64,000 nucleotides of DNA from Enterococcus silesiacus. Lineage in GTDB: Bacteria > Bacillota > Bacilli > Lactobacillales > Enterococcaceae. Below, piece after piece: positions 25,235 to 33,701 of the stretch. The stretch lies in NCBI GenBank assembly GCA_001465115.1, contig CP013614.1, positions 2,976,001 through 3,040,000 of the forward strand, read 5' to 3'. Numbering within the stretch: the first letter of the stretch is position 1; every line of letters begins with the position of its first letter. The notes beneath the pieces are model-generated. The model was not told the origin of the DNA. It saw nothing but the letters and a program-made list of their open reading frames with translations, and did not search any database. A program made the position numbers and the translations under genes.

Positions 25235-25975
25235 TTACAATGATTGTCCTGATTTTAGAAAAATAGTATACGTTTGCTTTAGTTCATCTTTAAAGGTTCT
25301 ACTCATTGGTAAAGAAACAGTGTTCTCTTGCTGGATATTATTTTTAAACTGTTTGACGAATACTTCATTTTTCATGACTTCAACGATATAATTTAAATTC
25401 ACAACATAGCTGCCGTGTATTCGGGCAAATAAATCTTTATTTAATTTATCTATAATTTCAGCCATTGTTAAATATGTTTTATACACTTTTTCTGTTGTAT
25501 GAATGTACGCGATTCGTCCGCTTTTGACGATATAGATGATGTCGTCCATCGCTAAGACAACAAGTTTTCGGTTAAAAGAAAATTCAAAGTAGGCATGAAT
25601 GGCGTTAAAATAGCGATTAGATCGATCGATTATTTCTAGCAGATATTCTTGAGAAATTGGCTTCAATAGATAATCAAAAGCCTGTACTTTAAAAACCTCA
25701 GGCATGCGCTGAATATCGTCAGAAACAAAAATAATCAGTGCTTCTAAATCAAGTGTGCGTATTTGCTGCGCTAATGCGATACCGTCCATTTCGTTGATTT
25801 CCATAGAAATAAAGTAGATGCTATAGTTTCTTTTGCCTTTTTCTTTAAGATGTCTTAGTAATTTTTCCCCATTACTGAAGAAATCAAACTCATATTTGTG
25901 AGAATAGCGTAGTGCTATCGTTTTTTCGATTTTTCCCATTTCTCTCTGGTTATTATCACACAATGCAATCTTCAA
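25235..25975 (-). CDS. Orphan LytTR-family regulator with degenerate receiver
   Basis: 246 residues: an N-terminal receiver-like domain (1-120) and a C-terminal LytTR DNA-binding domain (about 140-240; IIYIVKSGRIAYIHTTEKVY, later LFARIHGSYVVNLNYI). The place of the phosphorylated Asp is Ser57 (YFISMEINEMDG, where family members have LDIxMPxMDG), and the acidic pocket reads CDNN. The conserved Lys (LLKPI) and Ser are kept. So it probably works without phosphorylation. There is no histidine kinase nearby. It is transcribed in the same direction as, and just upstream of, the esxA operon, which makes it a plausible T7SS regulator; this is inference. Confidence 0.85.
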   Translation of the reverse strand: MKIALCDNNQREMGKIEKTIALRYSHKYEFDFFSNGEKLLRHLKEKGKRNYSIYFISMEINEMDGIALAQQIRTLDLEALIIFVSDDIQRMPEVFKVQAFDYLLKPISQEYLLEIIDRSNRYFNAIHAYFEFSFNRKLVVLAMDDIIYIVKSGRIAYIHTTEKVYKTYLTMAEIIDKLNKDLFARIHGSYVVNLNYIVEVMKNEVFVKQFKNNIQQENTVSLPMSRTFKDELKQTYTIFLKSGQSL

Positions 25976-26070
25976 TGGCTCATCTCCCTTGAGTGTAAGA
26001 TCAATAATGTATGGTATGTGGTAATTATTTTTTTTAACAATATATTTTTATAGATTTTAATTATAGCATA

Positions 26071-26107
26071 TTTTTAGTACAGAAATTCTCAAAAATTGTA
26101 CTAAAAA
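26071..26107. repeat. Inverted repeat upstream of the LytTR gene
   Basis: TTTTTAGTACA (26071-26081) and TGTACTAAAAA (26097-26107) are perfect 11-base arms with a 15-base AT-rich spacer, about 95 bases upstream of the LytTR start. It could be an operator or an RNA hairpin. Confidence 0.6.
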
Positions 26108-26234
26108 CATAGTTTTTAGATAATTATTATAATGATTAAAAAAATATTTATTTTAATGGAAAATACCAGGAACCTCTCTCTATAATTGGCTTCCTTTTTT
26201 TGTTAAACTAAAGGAAGTGACAGGAGGAAATGAA

Positions 26235-26954
26235 ATGAAGGTACAACTGAACTACAATTCATACAATCAGCCAATCGGTTCTCCAGTGTCAGACTGGTCA
26301 ACAAGAGAGTATCCGTCAAAAAACATGTTAGAAGGAATGTATTGTCGCTTAGAAAAGGTAGAGTCAAGCAAACATGTTGAAGCGTTATATCAAGTATATG
26401 GACCGGAAAGTAAGGCTAAAAATTGGACCTATTTACCATTGAATCCGTTTGAAAGCAAAGTAGCTTTTTTGTCCTATTTAGAAACAATCAGTCGCTCTCA
26501 AGATCCTTTTCATTATGCAATTATTGATAAGGCTAGCGGGAAAGCACTGGGTACGCTAGCACTGATGCGGATAAATGCAGAACAAGGGTCAATCGAAGTT
26601 GGTTTTGTGATTTATTCTGATGCATTAAAAAAAACACGAATAGCGACAGAAGCGCAGTATCTTTTAGCCTGTTATGCGTTGGACGATTTAGGCTATCGAC
26701 GGTACGAGTGGAAATGTGATGCGTTGAATGAACCTTCTAGAAAAGCTGCACTACGTTTAGGTTTTACATTTGAAGGGATTTTCCGCAATGCTTTAGTGTA
26801 CAAGGGGCGAAATAGGGATACCGCTTGGTTTTCTATCATTGATAGTGAATGGCCGCAAGTAAAAATGCGGGTGGAATCGTGGTTGGAACCAACCAATTTT
26901 ACAGCTGAAGGAGAGCAAAAAAGACGTTTACATGAGTTTTTAGTACAAAAATAG
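26235..26954 (+). CDS. GNAT acetyltransferase, RimJ/RimL type
   Basis: 239 residues from ATG 26235, which has GGAGGAA eight bases upstream. RimJ/RimL-type GNAT fold: GKALGTLALMRIN and GSIEVGFVIYSD (strands 4-5), RYEWKCDALNEPSRKAALRL (the N..S..A..LGF motif) and GFTFEGIFRNALVYKGRNRD. Members acetylate amino-terminal or small-molecule amines using acetyl-CoA. The DUF-like N-terminus (PIGSPVSDW) is shared with many stand-alone cytosolic members of unknown substrate. An M24-fold gene follows 24 bases later. Confidence 0.85.
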   Translation: MKVQLNYNSYNQPIGSPVSDWSTREYPSKNMLEGMYCRLEKVESSKHVEALYQVYGPESKAKNWTYLPLNPFESKVAFLSYLETISRSQDPFHYAIIDKASGKALGTLALMRINAEQGSIEVGFVIYSDALKKTRIATEAQYLLACYALDDLGYRRYEWKCDALNEPSRKAALRLGFTFEGIFRNALVYKGRNRDTAWFSIIDSEWPQVKMRVESWLEPTNFTAEGEQKRRLHEFLVQK

Positions 26955-26978
26955 TTTATTTGAAAGGAAGTCATTAAC

Positions 26979-28373
26979 ATGAAAGAATCAAACATTCAAT
27001 TAGCAAAGCTTTCTAAACCTACGATTTTTCCAGGTGTAGCGCCAGTCTTTTTATCGGATGCAACGATGAATGAGCGGAAACAAAAGGTTTTGGACAATAT
27101 GAAATCAGAAGGTTACGATGCTCTAGTGATTTATGCGGATAAAGAGCATGGGGGCAACTTTGAATATTTGACTGGCTTTATTCCTCGTTTTGAAGAAGGC
27201 TTATTGGTTTTGGAGGATACAGGTAAATGTACACTGATTCTTGGAAATGAAAACTTAAAAATGGCCCAGGTTGCTCGGGTCGAAAATCAGTTGATCCATT
27301 GTCCATTGTTTTCTTTACCAAATCAGCCAGTGGATAATGAAGCGAGACTGGAAACTATTTTTGAAACGATTGGCTTGTCTGAAAAACGCCAAATCGGTGT
27401 TGTCGGCTGGAAAATGTTTACTACAGCTGAGTCGGACAATAAAGCCTACTTTGATCTTCCTTATTTTATTATTCAGGCACTTTTAACAAGTAAACATGAA
27501 CAGGCTGTTGTCAAAAATGCGGCTCATTTATTTATTGGAGGAGATAAAGGCGCTCGCACGACTCATAATGTGAATGAAATCGCCCATTATGAGTACGGTG
27601 CTAACTTAGCTTCTAGTTGTATTTTAAATGCAATGGATGCAGTGGCTATAGGCCAAACGGAGGCTGTCTTAGGGAACGAGTTGACAGCTGAAGGGCAAAC
27701 AAATACGGTTGTTACGATTGCAGCAACCGGGAAGCGATTTGAATACGGAAATGTTTATCCCACACACAAAAAAGTAGCGCTAGGAGATCCGCTGTCTTTA
27801 ACAACGGCATACAAAGGTGGTTTGTCTAGTCGAACTGGTTTTGTCATAGAAAATGCAGAGCAGCTTCCTGAAAACCAGCAAGATTACTTAGAGCGAGTTG
27901 CCAAACCTTACTATCAGGCAGTGACTACTTGGTTGGAAACGATAAAAATCGGAATGCAAGGAAAAGAGCTTTATCAAGCGATCGAAACCGTTTTTCCTAA
28001 AGCTGACTATCATTGGCATTTAAATCCTGGACATTTAGTATCAGATGAAGAATGGATGTCTTCGCCGATTTATGCTGAATCTGAAGAACGATTGAAGAGT
28101 GGCATGATTTTACAAATCGACATTATTCCATCTGTGGCAGGCTATGCAGGAGTGAGTGCGGAAGAGTGTGTTGCGTTGGCTGATGACAAATTACAAAAGC
28201 AAATTAGAGAAGAGTATCCTGCGTTATGGGAGCGAATCATCACGCGGAGAAAGTATATCAAGGAAATATTAAAGATCGATTTAAGTGAAGATATTATTCC
28301 GTTGTCTAATACTGTGGGATATTTACGACCGTTTTATTTAGCAAAAGATCAAGCTTTCAGCTGGGATAGGTAG
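26979..28373 (+). CDS. M24-fold (aminopeptidase P-like) protein with degenerate metal site
   Basis: 464 residues. The N-terminal creatinase-like domain starts at MNERKQKVLDNMKSEGYDAL, then a pita-bread-like C-terminal domain. Compared with active M24 peptidases, the two Asp ligands in the 'D.Ga.y.gy.sD.tRT' segment are replaced (SLTTAYKGGLSSRTG), although LNPGH and the ending GVSAEEC are recognisable. It therefore may bind a substrate without being a metallopeptidase. The ribosome site AAAGGAAG precedes ATG. Probably co-transcribed with the acetyltransferase; ends at a strong terminator. Confidence 0.75.
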   Translation: MKESNIQLAKLSKPTIFPGVAPVFLSDATMNERKQKVLDNMKSEGYDALVIYADKEHGGNFEYLTGFIPRFEEGLLVLEDTGKCTLILGNENLKMAQVARVENQLIHCPLFSLPNQPVDNEARLETIFETIGLSEKRQIGVVGWKMFTTAESDNKAYFDLPYFIIQALLTSKHEQAVVKNAAHLFIGGDKGARTTHNVNEIAHYEYGANLASSCILNAMDAVAIGQTEAVLGNELTAEGQTNTVVTIAATGKRFEYGNVYPTHKKVALGDPLSLTTAYKGGLSSRTGFVIENAEQLPENQQDYLERVAKPYYQAVTTWLETIKIGMQGKELYQAIETVFPKADYHWHLNPGHLVSDEEWMSSPIYAESEERLKSGMILQIDIIPSVAGYAGVSAEECVALADDKLQKQIREEYPALWERIITRRKYIKEILKIDLSEDIIPLSNTVGYLRPFYLAKDQAFSWDR

Positions 28374-28393
28374 TTTAATCATATAGATAGAAT

Positions 28394-28437
28394 AAGGAGC
28401 TCTTCTTTAAAATGATGAAGAGCTCCTTATTTTATTT
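28394..28437. terminator. Rho-independent terminator, bidirectional
   Basis: AAGGAGCTCTTC (28394-28405) and GAAGAGCTCCTT (28417-28428) with an 11-base loop, then ATTTTATTTT. Between the convergent M24 and kinase genes. Confidence 0.92.
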
Positions 28438-28448
28438 TGTGCGCTCAT

Positions 28449-28464
28449 TGTTACACGTGAAACA
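28449..28464. promoter_or_regulatory. parS-like site
   Basis: TGTTACACGTGAAACA matches the 16-base ParB-binding consensus TGTTTCACGTGAAACA at 15 positions. It overlaps the stop codon of the kinase gene and lies about 7 kb from parA-parB. A natural binding site for ParB nucleation is likely. Confidence 0.8.
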
Positions 28465-29416
28465 TTTGTTCTATTTCATGTATAACAATGTTATGTTTCA
28501 ATGTGTCAACAATTTCAACTGAAACATAACCAACCGCTTGTTCAAGAGCATTACTCATACCGCAAGCCATCCCGTAGCGCAAAGTTTCTTCTATAGAAAG
28601 ACCTTGGTCTATAGCAAATGCAACACCGCCCACGGTAGCATCGCCTGATCCTGTAGGATTAATGATATCGATAGCAGGTATGCCAACATCAAAGATTCGT
28701 TCATGATATTTTGCTACGGCACCCTCTCCGCCACAAGAAACTAGAATAAACGGAATTCCTACTAATAGCGGATGATTTAGCTGTTCGATAACGTCTTGTT
28801 TGCTTGTCAGCGGCCTATTCACTAGTTCTGCAAATTCATGAATATTAGGTTTGATAAAATAAGGTTTAATTGTGCCGTTTACGACATTTTGAAGCTGTTT
28901 TCCTGAAATATCCGTTAGAATTTTTACCGTTGGACCAAGCTGATCCTGTAGTTGTTGTAAATAATCTTGGTACAAATGCTCGTTTTTAGTATTAGCAGAA
29001 CCACATAAGGCAATGACGGGCGCCTCTTTTTGTTTAAAGGAAAAGTCGATCACAGTATCGATTATTTTTTTTGCAGTTGTATCGGTAATCTCAGGGCCGA
29101 GCTCTACGATTTCCGTTTGGTTTTTCTCTTGGTCCATCACAGTCACCGCGTTTCTTGATTCGCCAGAGATGGGGAAGAAGGCTGATTTAAATGGCTCCTG
29201 CTCAAGTTCAGCTTGAATAAATTTTCCGTTGATTCCAGCTAAAACTCCAGTGGTAGTTACGTCTCCGCCTAAAATCGCCGCAGTTCTTCCGGCATTGATG
29301 CCTTTTCCACCAATCGCTTTGATGGGATTGTTACAGCGGTTCATTTCTCCTAAAACAAATGTGTCGGTAAAATAAATAGAATCTATCGATGGGTTAAGTG
29401 TCACGGTTAAAATCAT
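28451..29416 (-). CDS. PfkB-family sugar-phosphate kinase (1-phosphofructokinase/LacC type)
   Basis: 321 residues. PfkB-family features: TVTLNPSID at the start, the GGKGINAG signature near residue 38, and the catalytic NPTGSGDATVGG near 250, where the Asp is the base. The subfamily with MILTVTLNPSID includes FruK and tagatose-6-phosphate kinase LacC. It is downstream of the DeoR gene on the same strand and opposite to the PTS/aldolase operon. With the class II aldolase it could make and split a ketose bisphosphate from the PTS product; the exact sugar is not told. The stop lies in a parS-like site. Confidence 0.88.
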   Translation of the reverse strand: MILTVTLNPSIDSIYFTDTFVLGEMNRCNNPIKAIGGKGINAGRTAAILGGDVTTTGVLAGINGKFIQAELEQEPFKSAFFPISGESRNAVTVMDQEKNQTEIVELGPEITDTTAKKIIDTVIDFSFKQKEAPVIALCGSANTKNEHLYQDYLQQLQDQLGPTVKILTDISGKQLQNVVNGTIKPYFIKPNIHEFAELVNRPLTSKQDVIEQLNHPLLVGIPFILVSCGGEGAVAKYHERIFDVGIPAIDIINPTGSGDATVGGVAFAIDQGLSIEETLRYGMACGMSNALEQAVGYVSVEIVDTLKHNIVIHEIEQMFHV

Positions 29417-29478
29417 TGTAGTTTCCTCTCCTTCAAAAGCCTGCTAATCTGGGCTTTTGAAAGTTCAGACAAACCCAG

Positions 29479-30237
29479 TTAGCTTTTCTTGTTTAATAAT
29501 TTTCCATAAGATTGATAAAAATTAAATGTTTGCTCATCCATTCTGTCGTCAGTAATCACATAGTCTAAATCGGATAATTTGTAAAACGTATACACATCAC
29601 TAACATTGAATTTTGTGCTGTCCGCCACAACAACTTTTTTCTTGGCATTTTTAAACGCGGCCCGCTGCACACCGCCTTCTAAATAGTTAGAAGTGGTCAC
29701 ATTATTGTTATAGATGCCGTTTGTTGCAGCAAACGCAATATCAATGTTGATCGTTTCAAATGTCTGCTCTGCGTGCTCTCCGATAAATTCTTCTGTAATC
29801 GGTGTAAAATCCCCTCCAGTCAACAAGATCCGGTAGTCTGTGTGTTCAATGATATAGTTGAACGCTAACAAACTATTGGTAACGATCATTAAATTTTGCT
29901 TCTTGATAAAAGGTAACGCATATAAAATAGTTGTTCCTGCTCCTACAAAAACAACCTGATGATCCTGGATCAAAGAATTCATGATTTTTCCGATATATTC
30001 TTTTTGCTCGATATGTAGATTGATTTTTTCGTGGGTAGCTAGTTCTTTATCTTTTCGATCGATTTTTTGCGCGCCACCATATAGACGAACTAATTGATTA
30101 GAATCGCTCAGTTCATTGATATCTCTACGAATCGTCATTTCAGAAACGTGTAATTCTGTTGCTATATCGGACACAGTCATAAATGTATTTTTTTCCAGTA
30201 ATTCTAAAATATGTGCATGTCGCTCTCTTTTTAACAT
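29479..30237 (-). CDS. DeoR-family sugar regulator
   Basis: 252 residues. N-terminal DeoR helix-turn-helix (MLKRERHAHILELLEKNTFM, then DIATELHVSEMTIRRDINEL), followed by the DeoR sensor domain of the ribose-5-phosphate-isomerase-like fold (FVGAGTTILYALPF, TGGDF). Such repressors respond to sugar phosphates. It lies between the kinase gene, which it precedes on the same strand, and the divergent PTS operon it probably controls. AAGGAGAA precedes ATG. Confidence 0.92.
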   Translation of the reverse strand: MLKRERHAHILELLEKNTFMTVSDIATELHVSEMTIRRDINELSDSNQLVRLYGGAQKIDRKDKELATHEKINLHIEQKEYIGKIMNSLIQDHQVVFVGAGTTILYALPFIKKQNLMIVTNSLLAFNYIIEHTDYRILLTGGDFTPITEEFIGEHAEQTFETINIDIAFAATNGIYNNNVTTSNYLEGGVQRAAFKNAKKKVVVADSTKFNVSDVYTFYKLSDLDYVITDDRMDEQTFNFYQSYGKLLNKKS

Positions 30238-30312
30238 AAAAAGTTCTCCTTTTTTGTTCGGGAATGTTTATCTATTACATTTTAAACGTAAAACGAACAA
30301 AAAACAATCAAA

Positions 30313-30349
30313 AGAAAGCGTTGACAAACCTTTATACAAGTTGTATTCT
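30313..30349 (+). promoter_or_regulatory. PTS operon promoter with overlapping cre site
   Basis: TTGACA (30321-30326), 17 bases and TATTCT (30344-30349). AGAAAGCGTTGACA (30313-30326) matches the CcpA cre consensus TGWAANCGNTNWCA at all but its first base and covers the -35 box, so glucose should repress. Downstream, repeated TTTAACATATGTTTACAAAG-like sequence may bind the DeoR protein. Confidence 0.8.
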
Positions 30350-30430
30350 TTTTGTATAAACAAAGTTTAACATATGTTTACAAAGTTGAACACAAAAAGT
30401 TTGATTAAGGATTAAAATGGAGGGGAAATC

Positions 30431-30907
30431 ATGAATACACAGCAAATGTTTCAACCAGAATTGATCGATTTAAAAGTTACGGTGCAAGATGAAGAAGAGC
30501 TATTCGAGCTTATTGCAAAGCGTTTAAAGCAGGTAGGATATGTAAATGATGGATATTTGGAGGGAATCAAGTCTAGGGAAAAAGTATTTCCAACAGGATT
30601 GATTACTGAATATCTTAATATTGCGCTGCCGCATTCTGACACGAAATATATTGAAAGGCCTTTCATATATATTATAAGAACAACAAAGCCGATCAAGGTC
30701 AAACAAATGGGAGATAATCAAGAGATGGAGGTGAGAGATTTATTTTTTTTAGGAATCAAGGAACCCTCGAAACAGGTTGGCTTACTACAAGAGTTAATGG
30801 TCTTATTTCAAAATGAAGCATTTGTTTCTGAATTACAAATGACAACAGAAATTGAGGACATGTTCAAATTATTCATGAACCAATGGGAGGAAGTAAAAAA
30901 TGGCTAG
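30431..30907 (+). CDS. PTS EIIA component (fructose/galactitol IIA type)
   Basis: 158 residues with the PTS_EIIA_2 fold. The phospho-acceptor His is in LNIALPHSD near residue 68. It receives the phosphate from HPr and passes it to the IIB. Starts at ATG after GGAGGGGAAATC and overlaps the IIB gene by eight bases. First gene of the operon. IIA proteins of this type separate from IIB and IIC occur with galactitol-type permeases. Confidence 0.9.
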   Translation: MNTQQMFQPELIDLKVTVQDEEELFELIAKRLKQVGYVNDGYLEGIKSREKVFPTGLITEYLNIALPHSDTKYIERPFIYIIRTTKPIKVKQMGDNQEMEVRDLFFLGIKEPSKQVGLLQELMVLFQNEAFVSELQMTTEIEDMFKLFMNQWEEVKNG

Positions 30908-31202
30908 AAAATTAATTGTGGCATGCGGTAGTGGCGTAGCAACGAGTACGACAGTTGCGGAAAAAATCAAAAGTAAGTTTGATACGGATCATATTGATTA
31001 TCCTGTAGAAGCGGTGGATTATAAGTCTATTTTACAGGAGTTACCGAATGCGGATATTTATGTTTATATCGCAAAACCAGATGAAGAAGTACTGCAAGAA
31101 GCAGAAAAACTAGGAATTTCTGTTTATGCGGGTGTTCCATTTTTAACAGGCATGGGCGTTGACGAAATCTATGAAGGAATCGTTAAGGATACAAGGAAAT
31201 GA
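30900..31202 (+). CDS. PTS EIIB component, galactitol type
   Basis: 100 residues. The phosphorylated Cys is in IVACGSGVATSTTV near residue 9, the lactose/galactitol IIB fold. Hands phosphate to the sugar during transport through the IIC. GGGAGGAAG precedes the ATG, inside the IIA gene. A hairpin follows its stop. Confidence 0.92.
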   Translation: MARKLIVACGSGVATSTTVAEKIKSKFDTDHIDYPVEAVDYKSILQELPNADIYVYIAKPDEEVLQEAEKLGISVYAGVPFLTGMGVDEIYEGIVKDTRK

Positions 31203-31206
31203 AAAA

Positions 31207-31236
31207 GGAGCTCGGATTATGACGAATCCGAACTCC
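31207..31236 (+). promoter_or_regulatory. Intercistronic hairpin between IIB and IIC
   Basis: GGAGCTCGGATT and AATCCGAACTCC form a 12-base stem with one mismatch and a six-base loop. No T-run follows, so it is more likely an mRNA-stabilising or processing hairpin than a terminator. Confidence 0.65.
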
Positions 31237-31297
31237 ACGTAAATAATAATACAAACTAATCATACCAAAAAATCAAAAAGATAGGTAGGTAGAAGAG

Positions 31298-32653
31298 ATG
31301 GAAATTTTTCAATCTGTGATTGATTATATATTAAATCTAGGTTCAGCAATTTTTGTTCCTTTGATTATCCTGATTATTGGGCTAATCGCTCGCATGCCGT
31401 TGAAAAAAGCGTTTATGTCGGCAATTACTTTAGGTGTAGCTTTTACTGGAATGAGCATGGTTATCGGATTTATGTCAGATGCCGTAAGTCCAGCGTCCGT
31501 TGCAATGGCTAAAAATACTGGAATCAGTTTGCCAGCTCTTGATCTGGGCTGGACAGGAGCTGCAAGTATTACCTGGTCTTGGTCCTATGCATTTGTCTTT
31601 TTCGCTGTTGTTTTAGGTGTGAATTTCATTATGCTTTTATTGAATTTAACCAAAACATTAAATGTCGATATGTGGAATGTCTGGGGGAAAGCTTTGACCG
31701 CCTACCTCGTGTACTTCATTAGCGGCTCACTAGTTGCAGGATTTATTGCCGCTGTTGTACAAGTAGTTTTGGAGCTGAAAATGGGGGATATGTTCCAGCG
31801 TCATATTCAAGATCTGACGGGAATTCCTTTAGTAACCGTAACTCATTTGATGAATATTTCAGCAGTACTGATGCTGCCGGTCAATATTGTGATGGATAAA
31901 ATTCCGTTCTTTAATAAAAAAGCCGACACTTCAGCTTTAAAAGCGAAGATCGGGATCTTTTCTGAGAATAGTGTGATGGGCTTTATCATTGGAGTACTAC
32001 TTGGTTTTGGCGCAGCATATGGCATTTCTGGTTCGTTAAATTTAGGAATCCAAGTGGCGACAGCGATGGCGTTGTTTCCGATGATCAGTAAGATGTTTAT
32101 GCAATCACTTTCTCCTTTGGCTGATGCCATGTCAGAAATGATGAAAAAACGGTTTAAAGATCGCGAGGTTTACATTGGTTTAGACTGGCCGATTTTGGCA
32201 GGACGCTCTGAAATTTGGGTAACAGCGATTATTTTAGTGCCAGTTTTTATTGGCTATGCAATGATTTTACCTGGTAATCAAGTATTGCCGCTCGCTGGGA
32301 TCATCAACTACTCGATTGCAGTCGGCGGTTTATTATTGACCGGTGGCAATTTGTACCGAATGATCACGCTAGGTGTTATTTACACGCCGCTTTACTTGTA
32401 CGGCGCAACATACCTGGCTCCTGTATTGACTGGTTTAGCGAAAAAAACTGGAGCAGTAGACTTAAAAGGTGGCAGTATTACCTGGTCATCGATCGAAGGG
32501 CCAGAATTTAGAATCTTATTTGCAGAAGCAGCTAATTTAAATGTTATGGCGATCATCGGCTTTATCATTTTTATTTCAATGTTCGTTTGGTTATATAAGT
32601 ATATGGCAAAAGAACCAGTACCAAGCGCACGTTATGAAGAAAGCGTTAAGTAG
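31298..32653 (+). CDS. PTS EIIC component, galactitol (GatC) family
   Basis: 451 residues, about ten to twelve membrane segments. The first residues (YILNLGSAIFVPLIILIIGL) and IARMPLKKAF, with later TGIPLVTVTHLMN and GSLNLGIQVATAMALFP, are characteristic of GatC-type permeases. It carries and, with IIB, phosphorylates a hexitol or related sugar. Substrate not determined. A class II aldolase and a PfkB kinase nearby fit a path from sugar phosphate to triose or tetrose phosphates. GTAGAAGAG precedes the ATG. Confidence 0.92.
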   Translation: MEIFQSVIDYILNLGSAIFVPLIILIIGLIARMPLKKAFMSAITLGVAFTGMSMVIGFMSDAVSPASVAMAKNTGISLPALDLGWTGAASITWSWSYAFVFFAVVLGVNFIMLLLNLTKTLNVDMWNVWGKALTAYLVYFISGSLVAGFIAAVVQVVLELKMGDMFQRHIQDLTGIPLVTVTHLMNISAVLMLPVNIVMDKIPFFNKKADTSALKAKIGIFSENSVMGFIIGVLLGFGAAYGISGSLNLGIQVATAMALFPMISKMFMQSLSPLADAMSEMMKKRFKDREVYIGLDWPILAGRSEIWVTAIILVPVFIGYAMILPGNQVLPLAGIINYSIAVGGLLLTGGNLYRMITLGVIYTPLYLYGATYLAPVLTGLAKKTGAVDLKGGSITWSSIEGPEFRILFAEAANLNVMAIIGFIIFISMFVWLYKYMAKEPVPSARYEESVK

Positions 32654-32675
32654 AGCTAAGAAAGGCTGGGCCGAC

Positions 32676-32936
32676 ATGGAACAAAAAGGCAAATGGTTGT
32701 TGCTGTTATTCATAGATATCCTGCTTTTTATATGTGCGCTATCACTCAATATCATAGCGCTGTATTTTTTAGTCATACTCCTCTCTTTTTTCATCTATAG
32801 AAATGGTAATGCAGTTCTTTTTAAAGAATATGATGACAGAAAAAGACAAAAATATGAAGACTATAAAGTAGTTCAAGAAGCAGCGAAGGAATCGATTCGT
32901 ACTGGAAAAATATTAAAAAAGAAGAAGGAGCTGTAG
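32676..32936 (+). CDS. Small membrane protein of the PTS operon
   Basis: 86 residues from the ATG at 32676; a longer frame starting inside the IIC gene is not likely. Two hydrophobic segments (WLLLLFIDILLFICALSL and IIALYFLVILLSFFIY) and a charged C-terminus rich in Lys and Tyr. No family recognised. AAGAAAGG precedes the start; the next gene starts seven bases after the stop. Function unknown, perhaps linked with the permease. Confidence 0.7.
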   Translation: MEQKGKWLLLLFIDILLFICALSLNIIALYFLVILLSFFIYRNGNAVLFKEYDDRKRQKYEDYKVVQEAAKESIRTGKILKKKKEL

Positions 32937-32942
32937 TAAATC

Positions 32943-33701
32943 ATGGCAGACGGAAGAATCTTATTTGAACGTGAAAGAGAAGATATGGCAAAGATCGTAC
33001 AGTTGATTTTTGAACGTAAAAACACCAATGTTGCGGGCGGTAATTTTTCATTTAAAACAACAGATAACAAGGGCAAAGAATTTATCATTATGACACCAAC
33101 GATGATGTCACAAGCGTATTTAGGACATGTTTCTCCTTCACAGATTTTAGTGGTGGAGCCCCATACGAGAAAAGTGATTGCAGGTGAGGGTGGATTGACA
33201 AGAGAGATCAATATGCACGAAGCAGTTTATGACGCAAATCCTGAAATCAAGGCAGTATTACATGCTCATGCACCCAATAGTATGTTTTGGGCTACCAGTG
33301 GCTTGGATATGCCTAATTTGACAGAAGCAACTCAGAAGGTGGAATATATTGAAGTGTTGGAATTTGAGCCGAATTGCTCAGAAGAGTTAGCGGAAATCGT
33401 TAGCAATCATATCAAAACGATGGCCCGCCAAGCTTTACCGCATGAATTTTTATTGGACAGTCATGGTGTATTAATTACCACAGGCGGCGAAACTGGGCTG
33501 GAAGCGATCCATTCTGCTTTAGCGATTCTGGATACAGTGGAGTGGAATGCGGAAATTGCCTATAAACAAACGATTTTTCAAAAATTAGGTCTTTTAGATG
33601 GTTATTATTCTAAAGGGGTTAAAATTGGTACGATCGAAGATTTAATAAACCATGAACCGATTTACAATCAAATGATCAAAGCAACAGCTGGCGGAGACTA
33701 A
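32943..33701 (+). CDS. Class II aldolase/adducin family protein
   Basis: 252 residues with the fold of fuculose-/ribulose-phosphate aldolases and epimerases. Zinc ligands are visible: HAHAPN (two His), and DSHGVLI (third His); the catalytic Glu may be in REINMHEAVY. GGNFSFK near the start is the phosphate-binding turn. Splits or epimerises a ketose phosphate. Last gene of the PTS operon; GAAGGAGCTG precedes ATG. Exact substrate not predicted. Confidence 0.9.
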   Translation: MADGRILFEREREDMAKIVQLIFERKNTNVAGGNFSFKTTDNKGKEFIIMTPTMMSQAYLGHVSPSQILVVEPHTRKVIAGEGGLTREINMHEAVYDANPEIKAVLHAHAPNSMFWATSGLDMPNLTEATQKVEYIEVLEFEPNCSEELAEIVSNHIKTMARQALPHEFLLDSHGVLITTGGETGLEAIHSALAILDTVEWNAEIAYKQTIFQKLGLLDGYYSKGVKIGTIEDLINHEPIYNQMIKATAGGD

